From contig NZ_JAAVJI010000005.1 in the NCBI RefSeq assembly GCF_012033695.1, forward strand, positions 124,001 through 188,000: 64,000 bases of DNA, written 5' to 3'. How positions within the stretch are numbered: the first letter of the stretch is position 1; every line of letters starts with the position of its first letter. A model generated the notes under the pieces. The model had not been told where the DNA came from. It did not search any database and worked only from the letters and a program-made list of their open reading frames with translations. Source of the DNA: Pseudomonas quercus (GTDB taxonomy: Bacteria > Pseudomonadota > Gammaproteobacteria > Pseudomonadales > Pseudomonadaceae). Made by a program: the position numbers and the translations under genes. This document shows, piece after piece, positions 27,347-36,719 of this stretch.

Positions 27347-27375
27347 AAAACGGGGCTTGCTGAAAGCCCCGTTTT
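27347..27375. terminator. Rho-independent terminator after speC
   Basis: AAAACGGGGCTT and AAGCCCCGTTTT form a 12-bp stem around GCTGA. It serves speC and, being symmetrical, also the leftward gene that ends at 27382. Confidence 0.9.
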
Positions 27376-27381
27376 CATTTG

Positions 27382-27948
27382 CTACCGATAGAGGTCGGGC
27401 AAGGCGTTGCTGGCAAAACTGTCAAAGAACGGGACATGGTTGCGTTCTATGTTCAACGCTAGACGGAATGGCCGCGTTACCACCCGCACATAACAGTTTT
27501 CGATCGGGTTTCTGGCTTTGCCAGGCTGTGAAGGGCCGAGAGGGCGGTGGCCTGTTGTGGTAAGAGTAATATCATGGTGCATGCCAAGCATAGGTGTGTC
27601 GAACACACCCCCCGATGCCCGTACCTGCCATACCGTCCGCTCACTTGGCTTGAGCGTATACAGCCCTACATAGTGGTTGTGGCTGAGCGCCAAGCCTTTG
27701 TAATGAAGCGCAAGGCTCTTGTCGGGGGTAAAGGTTCTGATTTCAAAACGCAGCTGGTTGTCGTCCTCATAACAGCCGAACCAGAATCGCTGAGGGTCCA
27801 GGTCGGGAACAGTGGTCAGCGTAAGCCAGTCACCACGGGTATAGGTAACGGCCCCCGAGCGGTATTCCACAGAGTCGATCTGCCCTTCAAAGCCTTCAGT
27901 GGTAGAGCTGAGTGTGGCAATGAATGAAAGGTCCTGACGGTACTTCAT
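27382..27948 (-). CDS. Hypothetical protein, 188 residues
   Basis: No family recognised. The start at 27946-27948 (MKYRQDLSFIATLSS) has GGAG 8 bases upstream; an upstream extension lacks this. The protein has no signal peptide or TM segment. It is rich in beta-type sequence with aromatic residues (RFWFGCYEDDNQLRFEIRTF, ALHYKGLALSHNHYVGLYTL), suggesting a beta-sandwich or lipocalin-like fold. It is convergent with speC, sharing its terminator, and stands alone. Function unknown. Confidence 0.65.
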   Translation of the reverse strand: MKYRQDLSFIATLSSTTEGFEGQIDSVEYRSGAVTYTRGDWLTLTTVPDLDPQRFWFGCYEDDNQLRFEIRTFTPDKSLALHYKGLALSHNHYVGLYTLKPSERTVWQVRASGGVFDTPMLGMHHDITLTTTGHRPLGPSQPGKARNPIENCYVRVVTRPFRLALNIERNHVPFFDSFASNALPDLYR

Positions 27949-28025
27949 GAAGGTACTCCATTGGTTGGAGCACCGACTATTGGCCACACGTTATGCCATG
28001 TGCAGGCTCAAAGGCTTCCTGGCAC

Positions 28026-28781
28026 CTAGGCCACCGCTTTGCCGTGGCCGCTTCGCCACTGTGATGCCAAAGCGCGCAATTGAGCAGATGGCGCGGCGCT
28101 CAAGGCTTGCGCCATTGCTTCTCGAAAACCCTCGTGCCCGTTTACCCTGGCCTTTTCAAGCCAGGCCAGGCCTTCTTCGGCCCTGCCTGCAGCGAACAGC
28201 ACGCTGCCATGGCTGAACTGACCACGAAAATCGCCGGCTTCAGCGGCACGTTGGTACCAGGCATGGGCAGCCGGCAGGTTCTGAGGAATGGCTATGCCCT
28301 CTTCGAGGTAACGCCCGTACAAGTTCATCGATTTGGCATGCCCTAGCTCTGCCGCCCGTTTGTACCAAGCGATGGCCCCTTGCACGTGCTGGCGCACGCC
28401 GCGCCCTGTAGCCAGCAGATTGGCCAGGTTGTACATCCCCCAATCCAGGCCTGCTTCGGCACATTGGCGGTAGTGCACCGCTGCCAGACCAAGGTCGGCT
28501 TTGCCACCCCAGCCATGCTCATGGCAGCGGCCTAAAAGGTTACGGGCCATGAGGTGCCCCCTTTGGGCCGCAATGGCAAACCAGCGCCGTGCCAATAGCG
28601 GGTCTTGCTCGATGCCCCGGCCGTCCAGAAGGATCTGCCCCAGTAATGCCTGGGCCTGTGTAGCGCCTGAACGGGCTGCTGCAATGATCGCCTGAGCCGC
28701 CTGGGCAGGTGTGCCTGCGAGCTGGGTATTCAGTTCATCCACATTAAGCAAGGAGGCTCGGTGCAAGGGCCAACTGCTCAT
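28026..28781 (-). CDS. Sel1-like (TPR-type) repeat protein
   Basis: A 251-residue protein with about four to five Sel1 repeats between residues 35 and 215: [80 protein letters not shown]. These are solvent-exposed helical pairs that scaffold protein interactions. The start overlaps the end of piuC by 4 bases, so it is translated with the iron-uptake oxygenase. No signal peptide, so cytosolic. Sel1 genes commonly follow piuC in pseudomonads (from memory). Confidence 0.88.
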   Translation of the reverse strand: MSSWPLHRASLLNVDELNTQLAGTPAQAAQAIIAAARSGATQAQALLGQILLDGRGIEQDPLLARRWFAIAAQRGHLMARNLLGRCHEHGWGGKADLGLAAVHYRQCAEAGLDWGMYNLANLLATGRGVRQHVQGAIAWYKRAAELGHAKSMNLYGRYLEEGIAIPQNLPAAHAWYQRAAEAGDFRGQFSHGSVLFAAGRAEEGLAWLEKARVNGHEGFREAMAQALSAAPSAQLRALASQWRSGHGKAVA

Positions 28782-29458
28782 ACGTCTACCCAGCGACGCA
28801 GTAAGTTGTGGTAAGTGCCGGTCAAGCGCAGTAAGCCAGGGTGATCGGGCATGTCCACCGTCAACGCCTGAATGGCTTCGTCCATCTCGAACAGCAAAGC
28901 GCGTTGGGCATCCTCACGCACCAGGCTTTGGGTCCAGAAAAATGCCGCAAAGCGGGTACCGCGTGTAACCGGCCGTACCCGGTGCACGCTAGTACCGGGA
29001 TACAGCACCATGTCACCCGCCGCCAGCTTGACCGCTTGATTGCCGAACGTGTCCTGAATCTCCAGCTCACCGCCCTCATAGCTGGCCGGGTCGCTGAAAA
29101 ACACGGTGGAGGACAGGTCTGTACGCAGCCGCTCACCACCCCCACGCGGTTGGCGCACAGCGTTGTCGATATGGAAATCGAAACTGCCACCCTGTTGGTA
29201 ACAGTTGATCAAAGGGGGAAACACTTTATGGGGCAACGCAGCCGAAAGAAACACTGGATTCGCCCACAACCGTTCAAGCACGGCAGCACCGATTTCCCGC
29301 GCCAATGGATGCTCCTCAGGCAACTGAAGGTTGTGCTTGGCTTTTGCGGACTGGTAACCCGCTGTAAGCCTGCCGTCAGCCCATTCTGTTTCAGCCAGTG
29401 CCTCACAAATGCGGGCGGCCTCGCCCAAAGAGAACAGGGCAGGAATGTGAATGAGCAT
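28778..29458 (-). CDS. piuC: Fe(II)/2-oxoglutarate-dependent hydroxylase PiuC
   Basis: A 226-residue PiuC-family dioxygenase starting [14 protein letters not shown]. Iron ligands appear as HxD in FDFHIDNAV and the distal His in [13 protein letters not shown], with an arginine for 2-oxoglutarate in [11 protein letters not shown]. It is divergent from the TonB-dependent receptor, sharing a 198-base control region with a Fur-like box, as for piuA-piuC. Cytosolic; thought to act on siderophore-related molecules. The ATG at 29456-29458 follows GGAGGTGC. Confidence 0.92.
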   Translation of the reverse strand: MLIHIPALFSLGEAARICEALAETEWADGRLTAGYQSAKAKHNLQLPEEHPLAREIGAAVLERLWANPVFLSAALPHKVFPPLINCYQQGGSFDFHIDNAVRQPRGGGERLRTDLSSTVFFSDPASYEGGELEIQDTFGNQAVKLAAGDMVLYPGTSVHRVRPVTRGTRFAAFFWTQSLVREDAQRALLFEMDEAIQALTVDMPDHPGLLRLTGTYHNLLRRWVDV

Positions 29459-29599
29459 GGAAGCACCTCCAATCAAGGGGGCGCAATGATATTGATTCCC
29501 AGTTGCGCAGGGCAAGCACTGGTTTGTTACAGGACCCTTTAGGGTTTCAAAGGGTGCAAGGCTTGAACCCTGCGACACAAATAATAATATTTCTCAATT

Positions 29600-29618
29600 G
29601 ATACAAATAAGCATTTGT
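29600..29618. promoter_or_regulatory. Putative Fur box
   Basis: The 19-mer GATACAAATAAGCATTTGT matches the GATAATGATAATCATTATC consensus at about 12 of 19 positions, 38 bases before the receptor ATG. An overlapping AT-rich stretch AAATAATAATATTTCTCAA (29578-29596) gives a second weaker match. Iron repression of both divergent genes is expected. Confidence 0.6.
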
Positions 29619-29656
29619 CCTATATTCCGCCGCCTTGAATCCGGGGAGGGACCTTC

Positions 29657-31918
29657 ATGTCAGGCAAATTCAACCATTCACCACCTTCATCGCGGCTGTT
29701 GGCGTCGGCCGTGGGCGTTGCGATCAGTGCTGTGTCAGCAGGCCAGTTGGCTCAAGCCGCAGATGCGGATGATAAAACGGTTACCCTTGGGGTCACGGAG
29801 GTCAACGAGAAGGCCCTGAATGACGCCTACCAGACGGACCAGGCGGCCTCGCCTAAATACACCGCTCCCCTACGGGATACGCCCCGCTCGATAACAGTCA
29901 TCCCTCAGCAGGTACTCAAGGACACCGCGGCCCTTACATTGCAGGATGCCTTGCGTACCGTACCCGGCATTACGTTCGGTGCCGGGGAAGGCGGTAACCC
30001 GCAAGGCGACCGCCCGATCATCCGTGGCTTCGATGCCCAGGGCGATACCTATATCGACGGCGTACGCGACACGGGCGCGCAAAGCCGGGAAATCTTCGAC
30101 ATCGAATCGATCGAGGTCAGCAAAGGGCCGAACTCGGCCATGGGCGGGCGGGGTAGTGCAGGGGGCAGCCTGAACTTGGTCAGCAAACAGCCCAAAGCCT
30201 ACGATTTCCTTGATGGGGGCTTCGTTTATGGTTCCGACCAGACCCGCCGCTATACCCTGGATGTAAACCGCAGGTTCTTGGATACCGCCGCGTTTCGTCT
30301 CAACCTTATGAGCCATGAGCAAAATGTAGCTGGGCGAGACTCGATCAATTACGACCGTTGGGGTGTAGCGCCCTCTGTAACCTTTGGGCTGGGCACCGAG
30401 AACCGGCTGAACCTCAGCCACTATCATATGGAAAGCGATGACCTGCCAGATTCAGGCATCCCTTACGGCTATTCGTCTCCTGCCGCTACAGCGCATGTAC
30501 ATGACAAGCCAGACAATGGCGGAGACAGCAACAACTTCTACGGGCTGAAAGATCGGGACTTCCGAAAGACGCGCGCCGATATCAGCACCCTTGTGTTCGA
30601 GCACGATTTCAGCGAAGCCATGACGCTCAAAAATACGTTGCGCCATGGCAGCACAGGCCAGGACTATATCCTTACCCAGCCTGATGACAGCAAGCGCAAC
30701 CTCAGCCAATACGGGACAGTCTGGCGGCGTGCGAACAGCCGCGTCTCGGTCACCGAAACCACCACCAACCAGACTGATCTGTTCGGCGAGTTTCGTGCGC
30801 TGGGGCTCAAGCATACTTATTCAACCGGCTTGGAAATCACGCGTGAAAAAACGCGTGTGAGCAACTACAGCAACAGCACTAGCGGGCTTTCCAATTGCGG
30901 GCCTACTGGCAATGGCAACACGGTTTCAGGCAACTGCACGTCGCTGGCCAACCCGAACCCTAACGACACGTATGGGGGTACGGTTGCGCGCAACTACGCG
31001 GGGACCAAAACCGCCGCCAACACCCGCTCACTTTATGCCTTCGACACCCTTGAGCTGGACCCGCAGTGGTTGCTGAACCTAGGCGTGCGCTACGACAGCT
31101 TTGATACCACCGCCCATTCGGCCACTACGCACGCCAGCAGTGATACGAACTTCTGGAACTGGCAGGCTGGCCTTACTTACAAACCGGTCGAAAACGGAAG
31201 TGTCTATGCGTCTTTCGCAACCTCAGCCACGCCTCCTGGCGGCTTGGTAGGGGATGGCTCTGAAGGCAACCCATTGACCTCTGGTACGGTTTCCAGCGCC
31301 CTGGAGCCGGAAACCACCAAGAACTACGAAATCGGTACCAAGTGGGATCTGTTCCATGAGCGTGTGTCACTGGCTGCTGCCATTTTCCGTACTGAAAAAG
31401 ACAACACACGCATTCTCGTAGACAGGAACACCTACCGCAACGCGGGTAAATCGCGCGTAGACGGCGTCGAATTATCAGCCAGCGGTAAGGTGACTGATAA
31501 GTGGCAGGTATTCGCTGGCTACAGCTACCTGGACAGTGAATTGGTGGACGCCGGTTTGCCTGGTCGCAATGGCACCATTGCCGCCGGCGCACCGCAAGCC
31601 TCTGGTAACGCTATGCCAAACACGCCTAAAAACAGCTTCAGCCTGTGGACTACCTATGCATTGATGCCCAAACTTACTGTTGGAGGCGGCGCTTTTTATG
31701 TGGACAAGGTCTACGGTGACCCAGCCAACACCGTGTATGTCCCTGCCTATACCCGTTACGATGCCATGGCGTCTTACAAGCTGAACAAGAACGTGGATTT
31801 CCAATTGAATGTGCAAAACCTCACGGACAAAACCTACTACGACAAAGCCTTCACCACCCACTTTGCCAACCAGGCACCTGGGCGGACCGTGCTGTTAAGT
31901 ACCAACGTGCACTTCTAA
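29657..31918 (+). CDS. TonB-dependent siderophore receptor (PiuA/Fiu type)
   Basis: A 753-residue outer-membrane receptor. Signal peptide about residues 1-36 (ending SAGQLAQAA). The plug domain has DTPRSITVIPQQVLKDTAAL, the PGITFGAGEGGNPQGDRPII-RGF block and VSKGPNSAMGGRGSAGG. The 22-strand barrel ends ...GRTVLLSTNVHF with the C-terminal phenylalanine needed for BAM insertion. Divergent from piuC. PiuA-type receptors take up catecholate siderophores and are known uptake routes for siderophore-conjugated antibiotics (family knowledge). Confidence 0.92.
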   Translation: MSGKFNHSPPSSRLLASAVGVAISAVSAGQLAQAADADDKTVTLGVTEVNEKALNDAYQTDQAASPKYTAPLRDTPRSITVIPQQVLKDTAALTLQDALRTVPGITFGAGEGGNPQGDRPIIRGFDAQGDTYIDGVRDTGAQSREIFDIESIEVSKGPNSAMGGRGSAGGSLNLVSKQPKAYDFLDGGFVYGSDQTRRYTLDVNRRFLDTAAFRLNLMSHEQNVAGRDSINYDRWGVAPSVTFGLGTENRLNLSHYHMESDDLPDSGIPYGYSSPAATAHVHDKPDNGGDSNNFYGLKDRDFRKTRADISTLVFEHDFSEAMTLKNTLRHGSTGQDYILTQPDDSKRNLSQYGTVWRRANSRVSVTETTTNQTDLFGEFRALGLKHTYSTGLEITREKTRVSNYSNSTSGLSNCGPTGNGNTVSGNCTSLANPNPNDTYGGTVARNYAGTKTAANTRSLYAFDTLELDPQWLLNLGVRYDSFDTTAHSATTHASSDTNFWNWQAGLTYKPVENGSVYASFATSATPPGGLVGDGSEGNPLTSGTVSSALEPETTKNYEIGTKWDLFHERVSLAAAIFRTEKDNTRILVDRNTYRNAGKSRVDGVELSASGKVTDKWQVFAGYSYLDSELVDAGLPGRNGTIAAGAPQASGNAMPNTPKNSFSLWTTYALMPKLTVGGGAFYVDKVYGDPANTVYVPAYTRYDAMASYKLNKNVDFQLNVQNLTDKTYYDKAFTTHFANQAPGRTVLLSTNVHF

Positions 31919-31933
31919 ATCGCCTGATAACCC

Positions 31934-31963
31934 ACCCCGCCTGCATCGCCTGGCGGGGTTTTT
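31934..31963 (+). terminator. Rho-independent terminator after the TonB receptor
   Basis: ACCCCGCC and GGCGGGGT stem with a 10-base loop, followed directly by TTTT. It separates the receptor from the PepSY reductase gene, which starts 43 bases later. Confidence 0.85.
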
Positions 31964-32005
31964 GCTGTCTGCCCACTCCATCAGCCCTGTCAACAGGCAA
32001 GCCAC

Positions 32006-34339
32006 GTGTTCAAGAAAACCATTTTCCAGCTTCACTGGCTGTTCGGAATCACAGCCGGCCTTGTGCTTTCGCTGATGGGCATTACCGGCGCGCTGTATGC
32101 CTTCCAGGAAGAAATTCTGCTGGCGTTGAACCCCACTACGCTCAGGGTAGAGGTGCAGCCGGCAGGCATGCTGCCCCCTTCACAGCTGGTCACTCGCCTG
32201 GAAGCCCAGGGGCTGGGCAAGGTCAGCAACCTGTGGGTGATGGCCAACACCAATGAGGCATCGCGGGTGTATTACGCACCGCCAGCAGGCGAGCGACGCG
32301 GCCCCATGCGTTATTTCGACCCCTACACCGGGGAGCTGCGTGGGCAGGTCACAGGGCAGAACGTCTTCAATTTCGTATTGCAACTGCACCGTTTTCTGGC
32401 CATAGGCGAAACAGGCAAGCAGATCACCGGGGCCTGCACCCTGATGTTGCTGTTCTTTTGCCTGTCAGGGATATACCTGCGCTGGCCCAGAAATGCCTTT
32501 AACTGGCGCACTTGGCTAACCCTGGATTGGGCCAGAAAGGGCCGTGCCTTTCACTGGGACCTGCATGCAGTGGCAGGTACGTGGTGCCTAGTGTTCTACC
32601 TGATCGCCGCCTGCACAGGCCTGATGTGGTCCTACGATTGGTATCGCGAGGGAGCCTCGAACATACTGACCGGCAATACCCCAAAGCCCCGCGGTGGAGA
32701 ACGCCGTGGCAAATCAAAGGATGCCGTTCCACAGGCCGATTGGGCGGCGTTGTGGCAGGCCGTACAGAACGCCGCCGGCCCCCACATGAGCAGCTTTACC
32801 CTTCGCCTGCCAGCGCAGCCTCGCCAACCCGCCACAGCGTTCTACCTGCTGGACAGTTCCCCCCATGACCGTGCGCTTAACGCATTGGAGCTCAACCCGG
32901 TGACCGGTGCCGTACTCTCCCATGAACGCTACGCGGACAAGCCACTGGGTGAGCAGTTGTTCGTCAGCAACTATGCCGTTCATACCGGCAGCTTTTTCGG
33001 GTTGCCAGGCCGGGTACTGATGGCAGCCGCCAGCGTGTGCATGCCGCTGTTCTTTATCACGGGCTGGTGCCTGTACCTGGACCGCCGCCGCAAGCAGCGC
33101 CATATTCGCCTCAGCCAGCAGGGTGTGGACGGCACCGCTGAAGGCTGGCTGGTGGCGTTTGCCAGCCAAAGCGGCCTTGCCGAACAACTGGCCTGGCACA
33201 CCGCAGCACAGCTCCAGGCCAGCGGCCAGGGCGCACGCGTGGTCAACCTGAGCGCTGTTAGCGAGAGCGACTTGAAAGGCGCGCGGCAAGCCGTGTTCGT
33301 GGTCAGCACCTTTGGCGACGGCGAAGCGCCAGACACAGCCCGGCTGTTCGAGAAGCAACTGGCAGCCCGGCAATGGCCACTGCCCCAGCTGCACTATGCC
33401 TTGCTGGCATTGGGGGACCGCAGCTATACCCACTTCTGCGGCTTCGGGCGGCGACTGTCCAGCTGGCTCGACAGCCAAGGCGCACAGCCGTTGTTTCCAC
33501 CCGTGGAAGTCGACAATGCCAATGCCGGAGACCTCCAGCATTGGGACCGTGCGCTGGCCTCCATTGGCGTTGCAGGTTCAGGGCAGGCTGGCCCTGCCCC
33601 GCTGCAGCCATGGCCACTGGCCCACCGTCGCCTGCTCAATCCTGGAAGTGCAGGCGCTTCCCTGTTTGCGGTAGACCTGGCCATTCCCGACGGGTGCCAA
33701 TGGCAGGCAGGTGACCTGCTGGAAATCATGCCACCTGGCCAGGCACTGGCCACACGCCCTCGTGCGTACTCCATTGCCTCGTTGCCCAGCGAAGGTTACC
33801 TGCGGCTGCTGGTACGGCAACATCCACAAGGCTTGTGTTCGGGCTGGCTGACTGCACAGGCTGAAATGGGCGAGCCGGTAGAGGCGCGCCTGCGGCGCAA
33901 CAGCAATTTCCACCTGCCCGAGGGGGACTGCCCACTCATACTGATCGGCAATGGCAGCGGCCTGGCGGGCTTGCTCAGCCTGCTCAAGGCACGCATGGCT
34001 GCCGGGCAGGTACGTAACTGGTTGATCTTTGGGGAACGCAACCGCGCAACGGATTTCCTTTATGAACGCGAAATAACTGCCTGGCTGGCTGAGGGCGGCT
34101 TGGCACGCCTGGACACGGCCTTTTCCCGAGACCAGGCCGAAAAGCGCTATGTGCAGGATGTGATACGCGAAGCGGCACCTGTGCTCACGCAGTGGCTGGC
34201 AGAGGGCGCCGCCCTTTATGTATGCGGCAGCCTTGAGGGCATGGCGCAGGGTGTGGATGACGCCCTGCGCCAGGTGGCAGGCGATGCGCTGGTAGAACGG
34301 TTGATAGCAAGCGGGCGTTATCGCCGGGATGTGTATTGA
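32006..34339 (+). CDS. PepSY-domain membrane flavoreductase (flavodoxin + FNR fusion)
   Basis: A 777-residue fusion with a GTG start. Residues 1-360 are a PepSY-TM module with four TM segments and conserved histidines ([46 protein letters not shown]). Residues ~375-515 are flavodoxin-like ([48 protein letters not shown]). The C-terminal part is a CysJ-type FAD/NAD(P)H reductase with [24 protein letters not shown], and [13 protein letters not shown]. Electrons could pass from NADPH via FAD/FMN and membrane haems to periplasmic substrates. Next to the receptor, reductive release of siderophore iron is the likely role (inference). Confidence 0.88.
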   Translation: MFKKTIFQLHWLFGITAGLVLSLMGITGALYAFQEEILLALNPTTLRVEVQPAGMLPPSQLVTRLEAQGLGKVSNLWVMANTNEASRVYYAPPAGERRGPMRYFDPYTGELRGQVTGQNVFNFVLQLHRFLAIGETGKQITGACTLMLLFFCLSGIYLRWPRNAFNWRTWLTLDWARKGRAFHWDLHAVAGTWCLVFYLIAACTGLMWSYDWYREGASNILTGNTPKPRGGERRGKSKDAVPQADWAALWQAVQNAAGPHMSSFTLRLPAQPRQPATAFYLLDSSPHDRALNALELNPVTGAVLSHERYADKPLGEQLFVSNYAVHTGSFFGLPGRVLMAAASVCMPLFFITGWCLYLDRRRKQRHIRLSQQGVDGTAEGWLVAFASQSGLAEQLAWHTAAQLQASGQGARVVNLSAVSESDLKGARQAVFVVSTFGDGEAPDTARLFEKQLAARQWPLPQLHYALLALGDRSYTHFCGFGRRLSSWLDSQGAQPLFPPVEVDNANAGDLQHWDRALASIGVAGSGQAGPAPLQPWPLAHRRLLNPGSAGASLFAVDLAIPDGCQWQAGDLLEIMPPGQALATRPRAYSIASLPSEGYLRLLVRQHPQGLCSGWLTAQAEMGEPVEARLRRNSNFHLPEGDCPLILIGNGSGLAGLLSLLKARMAAGQVRNWLIFGERNRATDFLYEREITAWLAEGGLARLDTAFSRDQAEKRYVQDVIREAAPVLTQWLAEGAALYVCGSLEGMAQGVDDALRQVAGDALVERLIASGRYRRDVY

Positions 34340-34344
34340 ACGCC

Positions 34345-35898
34345 CTACACCGGCGCCAGCTTCTTTTCGTACACCGCCACGCCATCCAGATCGCGCAGGG
34401 TAACAGTCAGCTCGCCGCTTCGGGCCTCGATGTTCACTTCACCGAAAAACTGAAAACCAGCAAAGGGTGATGTGTTCTGTGCAGGTGGCGCCTTCTGGAA
34501 AACCAATTCCGGGCCGAACGTCATGTCCAGCGGGTTGGGGCCGAAACTGCCGGCATTCAACGGGCCGGCAACGAATTCCCAGAAGGGGTCGAAATCCTGA
34601 AACGCGGCACGGTCGGGGTGGTAGTGGTGCGCGGCGCAATAGTGCACGTCTGCCGTGAGCCACACCGTGTTCTTCACCTGCTGCTGGCGCAGGTGCCCCA
34701 GCAGTTCAGCCACTTCCAGTTCGCGCCCCTTGGCAGGCCCATTGTCGCCATTGGCAATGGCTTCCCAGCGCCCTACTCCAGGGCTGACTTCGCCATCGGG
34801 AACACCCAGGCCGATGGGCATATCGGCTGCAATCACCTTCCACTGCGCCGTTGAGGCCGCCAGCTCAGCCTTGAGCCAATCCAGCTGCGCACGCCCCATG
34901 AAAGCGCTGTTGGCGTCCATCTTGTCGCTCAGGTTGGCATCATTGCCATCCCGGTAGCTGCGCATGTCCAGCACGAAGATATCCAAGGTAGGCCCATACG
35001 GAATACGACGGTAGACACGCCGGCCCGTGTCGCCGGCCTGCGGGCGCATGGGCGAATACTCCAGCCAGGCCTGGCGAGCTGGCGCCACCAGTTGCTGGAT
35101 GTCCCGGGTATGGTAGCGCTCGTCCAACTGCTTGCTAGGGGACCAGTTATTGGTCACCTCATGGTCGTCCCATTGCCAGATCTGCGGCACCTCAGCGTTG
35201 AAGCGGCGTACGTTCTCATCCATCAGGTTGTAGCGGTAGTTGCCTCGATAGTCCCCAAGGGTTTCAGCCACCTTACTTTTGGCCTCCGTGGTGAGGTTGC
35301 GCCACACCCGTCCGTTTTCGGTGGTGAGCTGGGCAGGTACAACGCCATCGGCATAGATGGTGTCACCACTGTGGATAAAGAAATCCGGCAGGCGCAGGCG
35401 CATGGCTTCGTAGATGCGCATACCGCCGATGTCTGGGTTGATGCCGAAGCCCTGGCCTACGGTGTCCCCACTCCACACGAACCGGATGTCCCGTGCCTGG
35501 GCTGGCACGCTGCGCAGGTGCCCAAACCAGGGCTCACTGGCTACACCGGTGTTGCCGTCTTCGAACCAGGCACGGTAGAAAATGGCTTGGCCGGCGGGCA
35601 GGCCGGTAAGCTCTACCCTACCGGTGAAATCGCTGGCGGCGGTGACCAGTGCAGACGTTACTCGCCGTGGCTGAGCGAACATGCTTTGTGTGTCCCATTC
35701 CACCACCAGCTTTGCAGGCCGATCACAGCGGCTCCATACCATGGCCCGGTCTCCGAACGGGTCACCGGCCTGTACGCCGTCGGTCAGCTGAGGGCGATCC
35801 TTCACCGATGCCAGCACTGCAGGCGCCAGGCCAGGCATCAACAGGCCTGCGCCAACGCTCTGGAGCAAACGGCGGCGGGCAATGGGGAATTGGCTCAT
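34345..35898 (-). CDS. phoD: PhoD-like alkaline phosphatase/phosphodiesterase
   Basis: A 517-residue secreted phosphatase with a twin-arginine signal, ARRRLLQSVGAGLLMPGLAP. Metal and catalytic motifs: SGDTIYADG, IWQWDDHEVTNNW, PMRPQAGDTGR and TADVHYCAAHHY. PhoD enzymes use Fe(III) and calcium and cleave phosphomono- and diesters in the periplasm or outside. AAGGAG precedes the ATG at 35896-35898. Convergent with the PepSY gene with a 5-base gap. A half-perfect Pho box lies upstream. Confidence 0.92.
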   Translation of the reverse strand: MSQFPIARRRLLQSVGAGLLMPGLAPAVLASVKDRPQLTDGVQAGDPFGDRAMVWSRCDRPAKLVVEWDTQSMFAQPRRVTSALVTAASDFTGRVELTGLPAGQAIFYRAWFEDGNTGVASEPWFGHLRSVPAQARDIRFVWSGDTVGQGFGINPDIGGMRIYEAMRLRLPDFFIHSGDTIYADGVVPAQLTTENGRVWRNLTTEAKSKVAETLGDYRGNYRYNLMDENVRRFNAEVPQIWQWDDHEVTNNWSPSKQLDERYHTRDIQQLVAPARQAWLEYSPMRPQAGDTGRRVYRRIPYGPTLDIFVLDMRSYRDGNDANLSDKMDANSAFMGRAQLDWLKAELAASTAQWKVIAADMPIGLGVPDGEVSPGVGRWEAIANGDNGPAKGRELEVAELLGHLRQQQVKNTVWLTADVHYCAAHHYHPDRAAFQDFDPFWEFVAGPLNAGSFGPNPLDMTFGPELVFQKAPPAQNTSPFAGFQFFGEVNIEARSGELTVTLRDLDGVAVYEKKLAPV

Positions 35899-35933
35899 GA
35901 ACAGCTCCTTCAGCGTGAGTGAAGGGCTAATCA

Positions 35934-35951
35934 ACTACATCAAGATGACAG
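35934..35951 (-). promoter_or_regulatory. Possible Pho box upstream of phoD
   Basis: On the minus strand CTGTCATCTTGATGTAGT has one perfect CTGTCAT half and a weak second half at the 11-base spacing of PhoB sites, starting about 36 bases before the phoD ATG. Suggestive only. Confidence 0.35.
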
Positions 35952-35994
35952 CAACATGTACGGCCCTTGTGGGCGCAGGCACAGCGCTTGTGCA

Positions 35995-36684
35995 GCGGGC
36001 GAACAGAGAGATCTTTTTGAGTGCCTGCCCTGGCCACTTCGCAGGTGGTCACCCGCTCCTACACGGACGGCAGCTGCCTGTATACCACCGTGTAGGCGCT
36101 TGCGCAGCGGGCGAACAGAGGGGGCCTTTTGAGTGCCTGGCCTGGCCCCTTCGCGGGTGGTCACCCGCTCCTACACGGACGGCAGCAGCCTGTATACCAC
36201 CGTGTAGGCGCTTGCACAGCGGGCGAACAGAGGGGCCTTTTGAGTACCTGGCCTGGCCACTTCGCGGGTGGTCACCCGCTCCTACACGACGGCAGCAGCC
36301 TGTATGCCACCGTGTAGGCGCTTGCACAGCGGGCGAACAGAGGGATTTTTTTGAGTGCCTGGCCTGGCCCCTTCGCGGGTGGTCACCCGCTCCTACGCGA
36401 CGGCAGCAGCCTGTATGCCACCGTGTAGGCGCTTGCGCAGCGGGCGGACGGAGGGATTTTTTTGAGTGCCTGGTCTGGCCTCTTCGCGGGTGGTCACCCG
36501 CTCCTACACGCACGGCAGCAGCCTGTATACCACCGTGTAGGCGCTTGCACAGCGGGCGAACAGAGGGGCCTTTTGAGTGCCTGGCCTGGCCCCTTCGCGG
36601 GTGGTCACCCGCTCCTACACGGACGGCAGCAGCCTGCATGCCACCGTGTAGGAGCTTGCGGAGCGCTAGCGCAGCGGGCGAACG
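35995..36684. repeat. Tandem REP/BIME array, six units of 110-112 bp
   Basis: Six near-identical units follow one another. Each has a REP palindrome CTTCGCGGGTGGTCACCCGC plus TCCTACAC (starts near 36037, 36149, 36260, 36371, 36482, 36593), a spacer with GGCAGCAGCCTGTATACCAC, an inverted REP half CGTGTAGGCGCTTGC-GCAGC and GCGGGCGAAC. The latter recurs at 35995, 36107, 36219, 36329, 36440, 36552 and 36674. Periods are 112, 112, 110, 111, 112 and 122; the last unit has a 10-base insertion. REP heads of this kind are typical of P. putida. The array lies between phoD and the end of fruA and extends nearly to the fruA stop codon. Confidence 0.93.
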
Positions 36685-36719
36685 GACGGCCTGTTTTGAG
36701 TGCCAGGCCGGGCGTTTTC

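Noticed and set aside
35995..36684. CRISPR-like array
   Set aside because: Units are 110-112 bp and almost identical throughout. There is no short repeat with unique spacers, and the core is a REP palindrome.
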